This document shows, piece after piece, positions 35,163 to 42,799 of a DNA stretch of 64,000 nt. Source of the stretch: Clostridium felsineum DSM 794 (GTDB taxonomy: Bacteria > Bacillota > Clostridia > Clostridiales > Clostridiaceae); NCBI RefSeq assembly GCF_002006355.2, contig NZ_CP096980.1:1-64000 (forward strand). Reading direction: 5' to 3'. The notes beneath the pieces were generated by a model that ran no database searches, had not been told where the DNA came from, and saw nothing but the letters and a program-made list of their open reading frames with translations. Position numbers and translations under genes: made by a program. Position 1 is the first letter of the stretch. Every line of letters starts with the position of its first letter.

Positions 35163-35760
35163 AATAATTCTTATACCTCCTCTTAAGTATCTTATATGTT
35201 ATTGGTAATATACTTATAGTTTCATAAAAACCTGATAAAATAATGCATGTCTTTATTTCTTTATCAGGTACTATTAAAGCTACTACCATTAGAAGCACTC
35301 CAATAATTACAGCATTTTTCTTTAACCTATTCCTTAGCTTTTCTCCAACTAAGGGATGGGCTTCTGTATCTCCTGGTGCATATTTTAATAAAAATAAGAT
35401 AACTATACAAAATGAAATTACTACTATATAATTGTTAAACATTAAATATCTACTTAAATATCCCCCTAATACAAACATTAAAAGAGACATCAATGTACAA
35501 ACTATACTATTCTTTGCATGCAAGCCAAATGCATTTGATCTTAAACAGCCAAATACCACAAGCATAATAACTGTTTCCTTTAAAAGCTTACAATAATATG
35601 CTACTAAAAATAAAATTATAAGCTTAAATATATTTATAAAAATTACTTCTAATCCAAATTTTAATTTTACTAACTCTATACCTTCTTTTTTTAAATGCTT
35701 GTTCAATTTTATGGCAACATCTTGAGATAATTTTTCTACAAAATTAAGTTTTTCTTTCAT
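35137..35760 (-). CDS. agrB: AgrB accessory gene regulator, peptide-processing membrane protease
   Basis: AgrB is a membrane cysteine endopeptidase that removes the AgrD tail and drives thiolactone formation. The 207-residue protein starts at the ATG 35760 following AAGGGTG. It has the typical SNAFGLHAKNSIVCTLMS motif (active His in LHAKNS, Cys in VCTLM) and about five membrane segments ending in the KILKRRYKNYYEFEKASE tail. It overlaps agrD and is divergent from a CPBP protease. Confidence 0.93.
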   Translation of the reverse strand: MKEKLNFVEKLSQDVAIKLNKHLKKEGIELVKLKFGLEVIFINIFKLIILFLVAYYCKLLKETVIMLVVFGCLRSNAFGLHAKNSIVCTLMSLLMFVLGGYLSRYLMFNNYIVVISFCIVILFLLKYAPGDTEAHPLVGEKLRNRLKKNAVIIGVLLMVVALIVPDKEIKTCIILSGFYETISILPITYKILKRRYKNYYEFEKASE

Positions 35761-35861
35761 ACTTATCACCCTTGGCAGTATAATATATAAACTAATCTAT
35801 GTTTTATATTATATGTATTATGTTATCTATAGTACACCTTATATATACAATATTAGTTGTT

Positions 35862-35928
35862 TTTGTAACAATCGTCACTTATTTTGTAATAAATGCTCGA
35901 TTGTTTGTAATAAATTGTAATTTGTAAT
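35862..35928. repeat. phased TTTGTAA direct repeats, candidate AgrA/LytTR binding sites
   Basis: Copies begin at 35862 (TTTGTAAC), 35883 and 35904 (both TTTGTAATAAAT). They are exactly 21 bp apart, i.e. two helical turns. A fourth, TTTGTAAT, begins at 35921. LytTR regulators bind pairs of short direct repeats about 21-22 bp apart. The array lies between divergent agrB and the CPBP gene and could control both. Confidence 0.65.
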
Positions 35929-35980
35929 TAAAACGATATTGTGTTATATTTGGTAAAAACGTTAAAGTGTGGGTGTTGTT

Positions 35981-36712
35981 ATGAAAAAATTTCATTGGCT
36001 TTTCATATTTATATTTTTTATTATATCTGGCCTTTTGCTTAGCTTTAAAATTGAATATTTAAAAGAAATTGGTCTTGAAACACTATTTTTATCTATTGGT
36101 CTATTTATTATTTTTATTTTAAATCATAAAAATATACTATTACCTACTAACTTAAGAAATATTAATCGTACAACAATATTATATATTCTTGCTTTAAGCT
36201 TTCTTGCAGCTTTATTAACAACCTATATTTTATGCCTATTTTCTTATTTTAATATAGGTTATTTTAATTACAGCAAAGACTCTAATAAAATTACATTGAT
36301 TGAAATACTTATAACCCTTCTTTTTAGTCCTATATGTGAAGAAATTTTATTTAGAGCTGGTATACTAAGTTTACTTATAAAAAAAATACCCCTACACTTA
36401 TCTATTTTAATTCAGGGTATTATTTTTGGATTTTTACATGGCTTAAGCTTTAAAACCATTACTTTTTATACTGCGCTTGTTGGTGGCATTATCTTAGGCT
36501 ATATTTTTTATTATACTAGGTCAGTTATCGCCTCTATTTTATGCCACTTTATGTATAACCTTATGGGTCTGTTTATGGGAATTTTAGTTTTTAAAATCAC
36601 AACTTTATTTACTTTAGTATTTTGTATTTTTTTATGCTTACTATGCTTATTAATTATATTCTTCTGTATTCGAGAAATTAAATCATCTTCTAAACCGCTT
36701 TCTTCTCATTGA
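35981..36712 (+). CDS. CPBP family intramembrane metalloprotease
   Basis: The protein has about 243 residues from the ATG at 35981, with six to eight membrane segments. The family motifs are EEILFRAGIL (catalytic EExxxR), IIFGFLHGLSF (FxxxH) and the last-helix LCHFMYNLMG. CPBP proteases act in the membrane, process prenylated or peptide substrates, and often give immunity to bacteriocin-like peptides. It is transcribed divergently from agrB, with the phased repeats between them. A link to agr peptide processing or immunity is inference. It converges on the exporter gene with a 23-bp overlap. Confidence 0.85.
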   Translation: MKKFHWLFIFIFFIISGLLLSFKIEYLKEIGLETLFLSIGLFIIFILNHKNILLPTNLRNINRTTILYILALSFLAALLTTYILCLFSYFNIGYFNYSKDSNKITLIEILITLLFSPICEEILFRAGILSLLIKKIPLHLSILIQGIIFGFLHGLSFKTITFYTALVGGIILGYIFYYTRSVIASILCHFMYNLMGLFMGILVFKITTLFTLVFCIFLCLLCLLIIFFCIREIKSSSKPLSSH

Positions 36713-37601
36713 TTTCCTTTTTTATGGGTTTTGAAAATTTAATTTGCGCAACTAACATTCCTAAAAGCATTAGCATACAGCCAATAAGATTTTTAACACC
36801 CATGCTTTCCCCTAAAATTATAGCACCACCGATAGCTCCAAAAACAGATTCCATACTCATTATAATTGCCGCATGTGATGGTTTTGCATCTCTTTGTCCT
36901 ATAATTTGAAGAGTATACGCAATACCTACTGAACCTAAACCACCATATAAAATAGGTACAGCCGCTCCATATAATGAGTGTATTGTTATATTTTCTGTAA
37001 ACAGTGCTATAACCATGCTTATTACACCGCACGATATGTACTGGAAAAAGGCTAGCTTATAAGAACTTGCTCTTTTACCAAAATAGTCTACCACTAGTAT
37101 TTGAACTGCAAAACAAAAGGCTCCTAGTATTTCCATTATCTCTCCGTATCCAATAGAAAAACCATTTGTATTACATAAAAAATATAAACCTATTAATGCA
37201 AATACAGCTCCTATCCAAGAATTTATTCCTAATTTTTGCTTTAAAAATACTCCTAGTATAGGCACAATTACAATATACAAACCTGTTATAAAACCAGCTT
37301 TTCCAACTGTAGTATGAATAAGTCCAATTTGTTGAAATGTTGTTCCTGCAAAATTAACTATTCCGCAAATAACTCCTCCTATCATAGCCATTTTTGCATA
37401 TTTATTATCTTTTTCTGTATTTTCATCTTTAAAAAAATACAGCACTGGAAGTATTGAAATTGCACCTAATATAAATCTTATACCATTAAAAGTAAATGGT
37501 CCCACATACTTCATACCGACGCTTTGTGCTGTGAATGCTAGTCCCCATATAAGTGCTGTAATCAATAAAATTATATTGGATTTAATAGTTTTGGATTGCA
37601 T
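36690..37601 (-). CDS. EamA/DMT family transporter
   Basis: The 303-residue inner-membrane protein has ten hydrophobic segments in two EamA repeats: IWGLAFTAQSVGMKYVGPFTFNGIRF at the start, and a second block from residue about 155 ending in ESVFGAIGGAIILGES. It probably exports a metabolite or drug; the substrate is unknown. An AAAGGAAGG site precedes the ATG, and an extended -10 TGATATAAT lies about 45 bp upstream. It converges with the CPBP gene. Confidence 0.8.
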   Translation of the reverse strand: MQSKTIKSNIILLITALIWGLAFTAQSVGMKYVGPFTFNGIRFILGAISILPVLYFFKDENTEKDNKYAKMAMIGGVICGIVNFAGTTFQQIGLIHTTVGKAGFITGLYIVIVPILGVFLKQKLGINSWIGAVFALIGLYFLCNTNGFSIGYGEIMEILGAFCFAVQILVVDYFGKRASSYKLAFFQYISCGVISMVIALFTENITIHSLYGAAVPILYGGLGSVGIAYTLQIIGQRDAKPSHAAIIMSMESVFGAIGGAIILGESMGVKNLIGCMLMLLGMLVAQIKFSKPIKKEINEKKAV

Positions 37602-37916
37602 TATGTCACCTTCCTTTCTAATATGTACAATCTAGCACTGTATTAATATTATATCACATTTATTCAGTCTTCTCATAATTATGAATATAAGTGTATTTTT
37701 ATACTTTTTTATCTAATATATTATTAAAAATGTATAAAAACAATTTGATTTAAGCATAATATATTTTGTGCCGATTAACCTAGTTCAGCATGGTCATAGT
37801 AGCCATGATATTAGATAAACTTCAAATTGTGCCTATCAATTGTGAAATTTATCTAATACACATTTAATATATCTATATTTTTTATTCTCTTCATCTAAAG
37901 TTTTCACATCGTAAAG
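37602..37916. other. intergenic stretch with a two-hairpin palindromic element
   Basis: The stretch contains a small hairpin CATGG..CCATG (37789-37807) directly followed by a long stem, TATTAGATAAA..TTTATCTAATA (37809-37858), with an inner AATTG/CAATT stem and a 7-nt loop. An extra TTATCTAATA copy lies near 37709. It could be a structured RNA or a small palindromic repeat element. No gene is credible here; the exporter promoter sits at its left end. Confidence 0.5.
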
Positions 37917-37952
37917 ATAGAAGTTGAGCTGCTTAAGCAGCGCAGCTTCTAT
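37917..37952. terminator. hairpin terminator at the end of the acetyltransferase gene
   Basis: A 16-bp stem with two mismatches (ATAGAAGTTGAGCTGC / GCAGCGCAGCTTCTAT), TTAA loop and a plus-strand T7 tail overlaps the acetyltransferase stop codon. It may act in both directions. Confidence 0.65.
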
Positions 37953-39061
37953 TTTTTTAATTTTTCAATATTACCTTCTTGAATGTTCTTTATATTTAAT
38001 TGTATTTTTTCATATGACCAATTCCACCAATTTAATTGAAGTAATTTTGATATTATACTTTCACTAAATCTCTTTTTTATAATCTTTGCTGGTACACCAC
38101 CAACTATTGTATATGGTGGAACATCTTTAGTTACTAATGCCCTAGTACCAATTATGGCTCCATCTCCAATTGTTACTCCTGACATAATTACCGCTTCATA
38201 TCCAATCCATACATCATTTCCAATTACTATATCACCTTTATTATCCCATGCATCTGTAACTTTTAAATTCATATCCCATTCATCGTTAAAAATTGGAAAA
38301 GTATATGTTGATAAGGACTTTAAGCTATGATTACCACTTGTCATAAGAAATTTTGCTCCACAAGCTATTGAACAAAACTTACCAATTACAAGTTTATCCT
38401 TATTTATAGGATATTGATACAACACGTTGCTATTCTCAAACTCTTTCGGATCATTATAAAAATCATTATATATAGTATAATCCCCAACTTCTATATTCGT
38501 TTTTGATATTACATTTTTAAGATACACTGTCTGATAATCGTTACTCCTTGGATAAATTTTATCCGAATTACTTTTCATTCTAATTTCTTTCTCAAAAACA
38601 AAAGACTCTGCTCCATTTTTACATATATTTTTTCTTTTAAATTTAAAACCACATTTCTCAATATAAAAATAGTAATTTCTTTTTGAATAAGCCGGTGTTT
38701 CAACTATCCATTTTTCAGCGTTACTATATTTCTTCTCTATATCCTTCCACACTATACTTCCTAAATGTTTCTTTCGGTACTTAGGATCAATAAATAATAT
38801 CTCTAATATATACTTATTTTTATCCTCTATAGAAACACTATACGCACCAACAATCTCATCTTCGTATATTATTTTGTAACTATTAAATTCACTATTTTCA
38901 TTAAGCTTTTTTATAAGGCTTCCATCATTATAGCCCGTAGGCCCATCCTCTTTTATATCTGTATGAAGTGATGTGTCTTCATTAAATGCTACAGTCATTA
39001 TTTTAGTTAAAATTTTATAGTCACAAGGATGTATTTTTAAATAAGTTATACTCTTATTCAT
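37949..39061 (-). CDS. fusion of a GNAT and a hexapeptide (Vat/XAT-type) acetyltransferase
   Basis: The 370-residue protein has two acetyltransferase domains. Residues 1-150 are a GNAT fold (LEILFIDPKYRKKHLGSIVWKDIE as the acetyl-CoA motif). Residues 175-370 are a left-handed beta-helix hexapeptide enzyme of the streptogramin/chloramphenicol XAT type: KFCSIACGAKFLMTSGNHSLKS, then VIGNDVWIGYEAVIMSGVTIGDGAIIGTRALVT. The catalytic His is in SGNHSL. It overlaps the MFS gene by 8 bp, so an efflux-plus-modification resistance pair is plausible. The antibiotic is unknown. Confidence 0.83.
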   Translation of the reverse strand: MNKSITYLKIHPCDYKILTKIMTVAFNEDTSLHTDIKEDGPTGYNDGSLIKKLNENSEFNSYKIIYEDEIVGAYSVSIEDKNKYILEILFIDPKYRKKHLGSIVWKDIEKKYSNAEKWIVETPAYSKRNYYFYIEKCGFKFKRKNICKNGAESFVFEKEIRMKSNSDKIYPRSNDYQTVYLKNVISKTNIEVGDYTIYNDFYNDPKEFENSNVLYQYPINKDKLVIGKFCSIACGAKFLMTSGNHSLKSLSTYTFPIFNDEWDMNLKVTDAWDNKGDIVIGNDVWIGYEAVIMSGVTIGDGAIIGTRALVTKDVPPYTIVGGVPAKIIKKRFSESIISKLLQLNWWNWSYEKIQLNIKNIQEGNIEKLKK

Positions 39062-40202
39062 TTTTGAAAATTCTCCTTTTGAAATATATTATGTTTAAAA
39101 CAACAGCAAAAAGCACAAGTACTCCGCAAGTTAAAAATGCAGCTTCAATAGAATAGTTTGCAGCCTTCCCAATAATTAAATTGATTAAGGCTGCTATAAT
39201 ATCAATGATAATAGCATATACAGATAATACTGTAGCCCTACTTGAAACCTTGACTGATTTACTTTCAATTTCTGAAGCTATGGGAATAATGACTGCTTGA
39301 CCAAGTCCTATAATAACAATAAGAATAACACTCACTATAGGATTATTAACCCATATCAAGGATATTGAACTTAGTAGAATAGCACAGAATATAAAAGTAA
39401 TCACCTTTCCTTTACCAAACTTTCCTGTAAGCTTATAAGTTTTTACTGATACTATTGAAATTATTTGCACCAAGGCTAAGATTAGTCCATAATATTTAAC
39501 CTCTATGCCAGCCCTCTTATATTGAAGCTGATTTAAAAATACTGTTATTGAATGACAAACTTCTGATGTTAAACCTATAGCCACAAGAAAAATCAGAATA
39601 TCCTTACTTTTAATAGTGGCTTTTAGCACATCTTTTATACTTTCTTTTTTGTCCATATCACAAACTGTATCTTTTAAAAACAACGACACAACAAATGCCG
39701 CTCCATAAGGAAATATTGTAGCTAGAACAGCTAAATTCATGGATTTACTAATTATAAATGTGGATAGTACAGTTCCTATGAAAAAACCTATTATTGAGAA
39801 TGTATTATATAAGCTAAATGCCCTCTCTGAATTCTTTTCACCTACAGAATTATAAATCAAAGCAATATCACATCCTGAAACACCTGAAATTGATATGGCA
39901 AGTAAAATTCTCTCAAGCAAAAATAAACTAAAATTATTTGCTTTAAAAAACACTATTTTTGAAATGAAGTTTACAAGAAAAGCTATTACCAATGTATTTT
40001 TGTAACCAAATTTATCCGCAAAAAATCCCCAGGGTACCTCAAAAAAAATTGTAAGCACTAGGTTTATTGTTTCAATTACAAATATATCATAAAGACCTAT
40101 ACCTCTATTTTGACGATAAAGTGTTGCAATAGGTGCATAAAACACCAAGCCCTGTAAAACAGCTATAATAGACAGCAGCATGAAATTCCTATTCTTTTTC
40201 AT
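39054..40202 (-). CDS. MFS transporter, drug-efflux type
   Basis: The protein has about 382 residues from the ATG at 40202 (GGAGG at ideal spacing; the upstream start has none). About twelve membrane segments are visible, with the loop motif GFFADKFGYKNTLV between helices 2 and 3 and a central charged loop around residue 190. The family exports small molecules. Its overlap with the acetyltransferase fusion suggests antibiotic resistance or antibiotic-like substrate export. It is preceded by a probable leader-peptide attenuator. Confidence 0.82.
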   Translation of the reverse strand: MKKNRNFMLLSIIAVLQGLVFYAPIATLYRQNRGIGLYDIFVIETINLVLTIFFEVPWGFFADKFGYKNTLVIAFLVNFISKIVFFKANNFSLFLLERILLAISISGVSGCDIALIYNSVGEKNSERAFSLYNTFSIIGFFIGTVLSTFIISKSMNLAVLATIFPYGAAFVVSLFLKDTVCDMDKKESIKDVLKATIKSKDILIFLVAIGLTSEVCHSITVFLNQLQYKRAGIEVKYYGLILALVQIISIVSVKTYKLTGKFGKGKVITFIFCAILLSSISLIWVNNPIVSVILIVIIGLGQAVIIPIASEIESKSVKVSSRATVLSVYAIIIDIIAALINLIIGKAANYSIEAAFLTCGVLVLFAVVLNIIYFKRRIFKNE

Positions 40203-40234
40203 TTTGTATACCTCCAAAATCTGCACAACAAAAA

Positions 40235-40356
40235 AGCCTTTCTAATCGGCTAATTTTTTTAAAATTGTACTTTCTAAATTAAGGCATACAAATTACAATC
40301 ATGTTCATGCTCCCTTCCTTTTAAAGGATTCATAGCGATTTTTCATAAACACTACT
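40235..40356 (-). promoter_or_regulatory. leader attenuator of the MFS/acetyltransferase operon
   Basis: From a predicted start near 40356 the leader encodes a short translated peptide, then an AGCC/GGCT hairpin (40235-40251) with TTTTTT before the MFS ribosome-binding site. Two TTAGAAAG copies lie in it. The layout matches ribosome-mediated attenuation as known for many Gram-positive antibiotic resistance genes. The exact alternative fold was not computed. Confidence 0.5.
40279..40308 (-). CDS. leader peptide MNMIVICMP upstream of the MFS operon
   Basis: The nine-codon frame ATG AAC ATG ATT GTA ATT TGT ATG CCT TAA starts 2 nt after AAGGAAGGGAGC, a strong ribosome-binding site. It lies between the promoter and the terminator-like hairpin. 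Stalling of ribosomes on it by an antibiotic could release the downstream genes; this is inference. Confidence 0.5.
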   Translation of the reverse strand: MNMIVICMP

Positions 40357-40362
40357 TTTTTA

Positions 40363-40391
40363 ATATTACGATATTTTTTTTCATTATTCAA
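40363..40391 (-). promoter_or_regulatory. promoter of the MFS/acetyltransferase operon
   Basis: Minus-strand -35 TTGAAT (40386-40391), 17-nt spacer and -10 TAATAT (40363-40368) predict a start near 40356. Confidence 0.55.
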
Positions 40392-40409
40392 GTATATAAG
40401 GATTTTCAC

Positions 40410-41471
40410 TCACTTCAAATATTCTTTAAAAAATCCCCTCATCTTTCCTCCATTAAATACATGTACACCATCAAATATATGATGATACAATTTATTTTCG
40501 TTATTTAATATAGAATATGCTGTCTTAGTTATGCCAAACTGTTCTTGCACATCTACCATACCTCTTTCTCCATTTAGAGGATCTTTTGTACCGCTTTCTA
40601 TAAGTAATGCTTTTGGTGAAACTAATGCTCCCAAGTCTCCCATCTCTATAACCTTCCATAAACCAGGAACAAAATTACAACCACAGAAATTTGTTTTCAT
40701 AAGCGCATCTTTAAAACTGTGAAAATAGCCACTCACATAGGCTGCTTTTATTCTACCTTCAAGTGCTGCTAGCCATATTGCTTGCAGTCCTCCCCCAGAA
40801 AAGCCAATACAACCTATATTTTTTTCATCACAATAATCAAGAGTTTCTATATAGTCTACTATTCTAATTAAATCCCATACCATCATTCCAAGTAAGGTTT
40901 TTCCAAGTGAAATAGCCGCATTATTTATAGCATTACATGAATTTTTTATAAGATCTTCCTCAGAATCTCCTTGATTCATCCATTCACGTCTTTCTCCAAA
41001 ACCTCTAGCATCATTACAAAATACAATGTAGCCTTCCTGCACTAGCTTTAATCCATAGTCACAATTATACTGATCTATACTTTTTTTAACTTCTGATATT
41101 TCAATTCTGCCTGCTGTAGAATCCTTAGCAGCGCATCCATGTCCATGCGCTGCTATTATGCATGGCCTTTTCTCACCTTTTCTTAAATCACTTGGTATAA
41201 GCACATACATTGGCATAAATACATTTGTTTCTGTCTCAAGTATTACCTTTTCTCTTCTATATCCCTCTAACTCTTCTATCTCTATGACCTTAGGCTTTAA
41301 GTCATTTTTTTCAATATTCGTTATTCCTAATAGTTCTTTTAGTTTACTCTTAAGTTCCTTTTTCCACTTGTTCAGCTCTTCTTTATTTCTAGCTTTTAAT
41401 TTATACTTTCTCGCTTCTAAATTATAGGTTTCAGCTAGCTTATCCATCACACAATAATATTTTTCAATCAT
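40410..41471 (-). CDS. alpha/beta hydrolase, acetyl-esterase/dienelactone-hydrolase-like
   Basis: The protein has about 353 residues; the start is the ATG at 41471 after GGAGG. Core features are AAHGHGCAAKDS (oxyanion region), the nucleophile elbow GFSGGGLQAIW near residue 225, an acid in ESGTKDPLNGE and the catalytic His in FDGVHVFNG. It is most like the family of esterases and dipeptidyl-hydrolase-type proteins with an N-terminal helical extension (residues 1-70). The substrate is unknown. The pentapeptide-repeat gene lies 5 bp upstream. Confidence 0.78.
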   Translation of the reverse strand: MIEKYYCVMDKLAETYNLEARKYKLKARNKEELNKWKKELKSKLKELLGITNIEKNDLKPKVIEIEELEGYRREKVILETETNVFMPMYVLIPSDLRKGEKRPCIIAAHGHGCAAKDSTAGRIEISEVKKSIDQYNCDYGLKLVQEGYIVFCNDARGFGERREWMNQGDSEEDLIKNSCNAINNAAISLGKTLLGMMVWDLIRIVDYIETLDYCDEKNIGCIGFSGGGLQAIWLAALEGRIKAAYVSGYFHSFKDALMKTNFCGCNFVPGLWKVIEMGDLGALVSPKALLIESGTKDPLNGERGMVDVQEQFGITKTAYSILNNENKLYHHIFDGVHVFNGGKMRGFFKEYLK

Positions 41472-41476
41472 ATTAT

Positions 41477-42283
41477 CTACCTCCAATGGCTTGGACGAGT
41501 TATTCTACTTGGAAGCTTTGTATTGGAATCCCCTTTAGTTGTATTTATCTGTGCTTGCGTTAAAAATATGCTCTTTCCCAAATTAGCTCCACTGATATCT
41601 GCATCTCTCATATCCGCTGCAATAAAATCTGCATAGCTTAAATCTGCACCTCTTAAGTTCGCTGCAATAAGACATGCCCCCCTGAAGTCAACTCCTCTAA
41701 GCTTAGCATTTTTAAGATTTGCACCAAAATAGTCCATTTTCTTCTTTTTCTTTGAAGTACCAGCTTTTGTGCGTATAAATTCGCTGGTATTTTTAAGTAT
41801 TTTATTAACCTTATCTCTATGACTATCTACATCAAGTTCTAGAAAATCATCAACTTCTAAAAGTGTAAGCTTATCAGTTTCTTTAATAAGCAATTCTATT
41901 TCATCTTTTATATCCTTATTTAGCAAAAACGCTTCTGTAAGATACCATAACATCTCATGAAACTGCCTCATTAAAATAAATGCATCAAACATTTTATTAG
42001 AATTCTCTTTATCACTTCTCCAATCAACGCCCTTAAAAGTAACCTGTGCTACTTTTTGACCTGCTCCAAGACAATCATAAGCTATACATCCTTTTAATCC
42101 CTTGTCTCTAAGCTTCTTATGTACTGAACACTTAAAATCCTTCTGCAAATTTATACATGGGTTACCAGCCTCCTTATTTTCAGGAAAGCCATCTGATTTA
42201 GAAAAATATAAAGCCGTGCAGCATAAACCAAAACATTTTTCGCAGCATACCTTTAAATCTTTTAAATAATCATCATATGTCAT
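41477..42283 (-). CDS. pentapeptide-repeat protein with N-terminal cysteine-rich region
   Basis: The 268-residue protein has a cysteine-rich N-terminus (CCEKCFGLCC, then PCINLQKDFKC and GCIAYDC), a likely metal-binding motif. A helical middle follows. Residues about 185-245 carry pentapeptide repeats: ANLKNAKLRGVDFRGA, ANLRGADLSYADFIAADMRD and ADISGANLGKS. Such repeat proteins form a right-handed beta-helix, and some protect gyrase from inhibitors. The role here is unknown. It is in line with the esterase gene. Confidence 0.75.
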   Translation of the reverse strand: MTYDDYLKDLKVCCEKCFGLCCTALYFSKSDGFPENKEAGNPCINLQKDFKCSVHKKLRDKGLKGCIAYDCLGAGQKVAQVTFKGVDWRSDKENSNKMFDAFILMRQFHEMLWYLTEAFLLNKDIKDEIELLIKETDKLTLLEVDDFLELDVDSHRDKVNKILKNTSEFIRTKAGTSKKKKKMDYFGANLKNAKLRGVDFRGACLIAANLRGADLSYADFIAADMRDADISGANLGKSIFLTQAQINTTKGDSNTKLPSRITRPSHWR

Positions 42284-42330
42284 ACTTTTACCTCTTACTC
42301 TCTGAATTTTTATTTAAATTGTATCACAAC

Positions 42331-42798
42331 TTACTTTATACTTGTCTCCATTATTGTTCTTTGTACTCTTAATCCGACTGCATCATAAAACTTACGTGCC
42401 TCTTCATTAATTTTCCAAACATTAAGTTCTAATCTTCTAGCATCCCACTCTTTTGCTTTTTTTATTGAAGCTTCATAAAGCTCTTTTCCTATGCCTTTTC
42501 TTTGATAATGTTTGTCCACACAAAAATCTTCAATAAACGCTGTACAGCTGTCCTTAACAACATTATAATTCTTCATCTCTTTTTTAATCATATGACAAAC
42601 TCCAACCACATTATCCTCTATCTGTGCCAGTAACAATACATTATTTTCATTATTTAAGGCTGCTTTAAACTGCTCTAAACTATATGGATCTCCTTTTTTA
42701 TAAATATCAGGTCTTCCTAGTAGGTGTTTCTCAAAAATTTGATACATAAGCTCATGTACCACTTTAAAATCACTTTCATTTGCAGTTCGTATTAACAT
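42331..42798 (-). CDS. GNAT family N-acetyltransferase
   Basis: The 155-residue protein has the acetyl-CoA-binding pattern FIEDFCVDKHYQRKGIGKELYEASIKKAKEWDARRLELNVW and a good AGGGAGA site. The acyl acceptor is unknown. It lies 1 bp after the Bce-type permease gene on the same strand. Confidence 0.85.
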   Translation of the reverse strand: MLIRTANESDFKVVHELMYQIFEKHLLGRPDIYKKGDPYSLEQFKAALNNENNVLLLAQIEDNVVGVCHMIKKEMKNYNVVKDSCTAFIEDFCVDKHYQRKGIGKELYEASIKKAKEWDARRLELNVWKINEEARKFYDAVGLRVQRTIMETSIK

Positions 42799-42799
42799 T

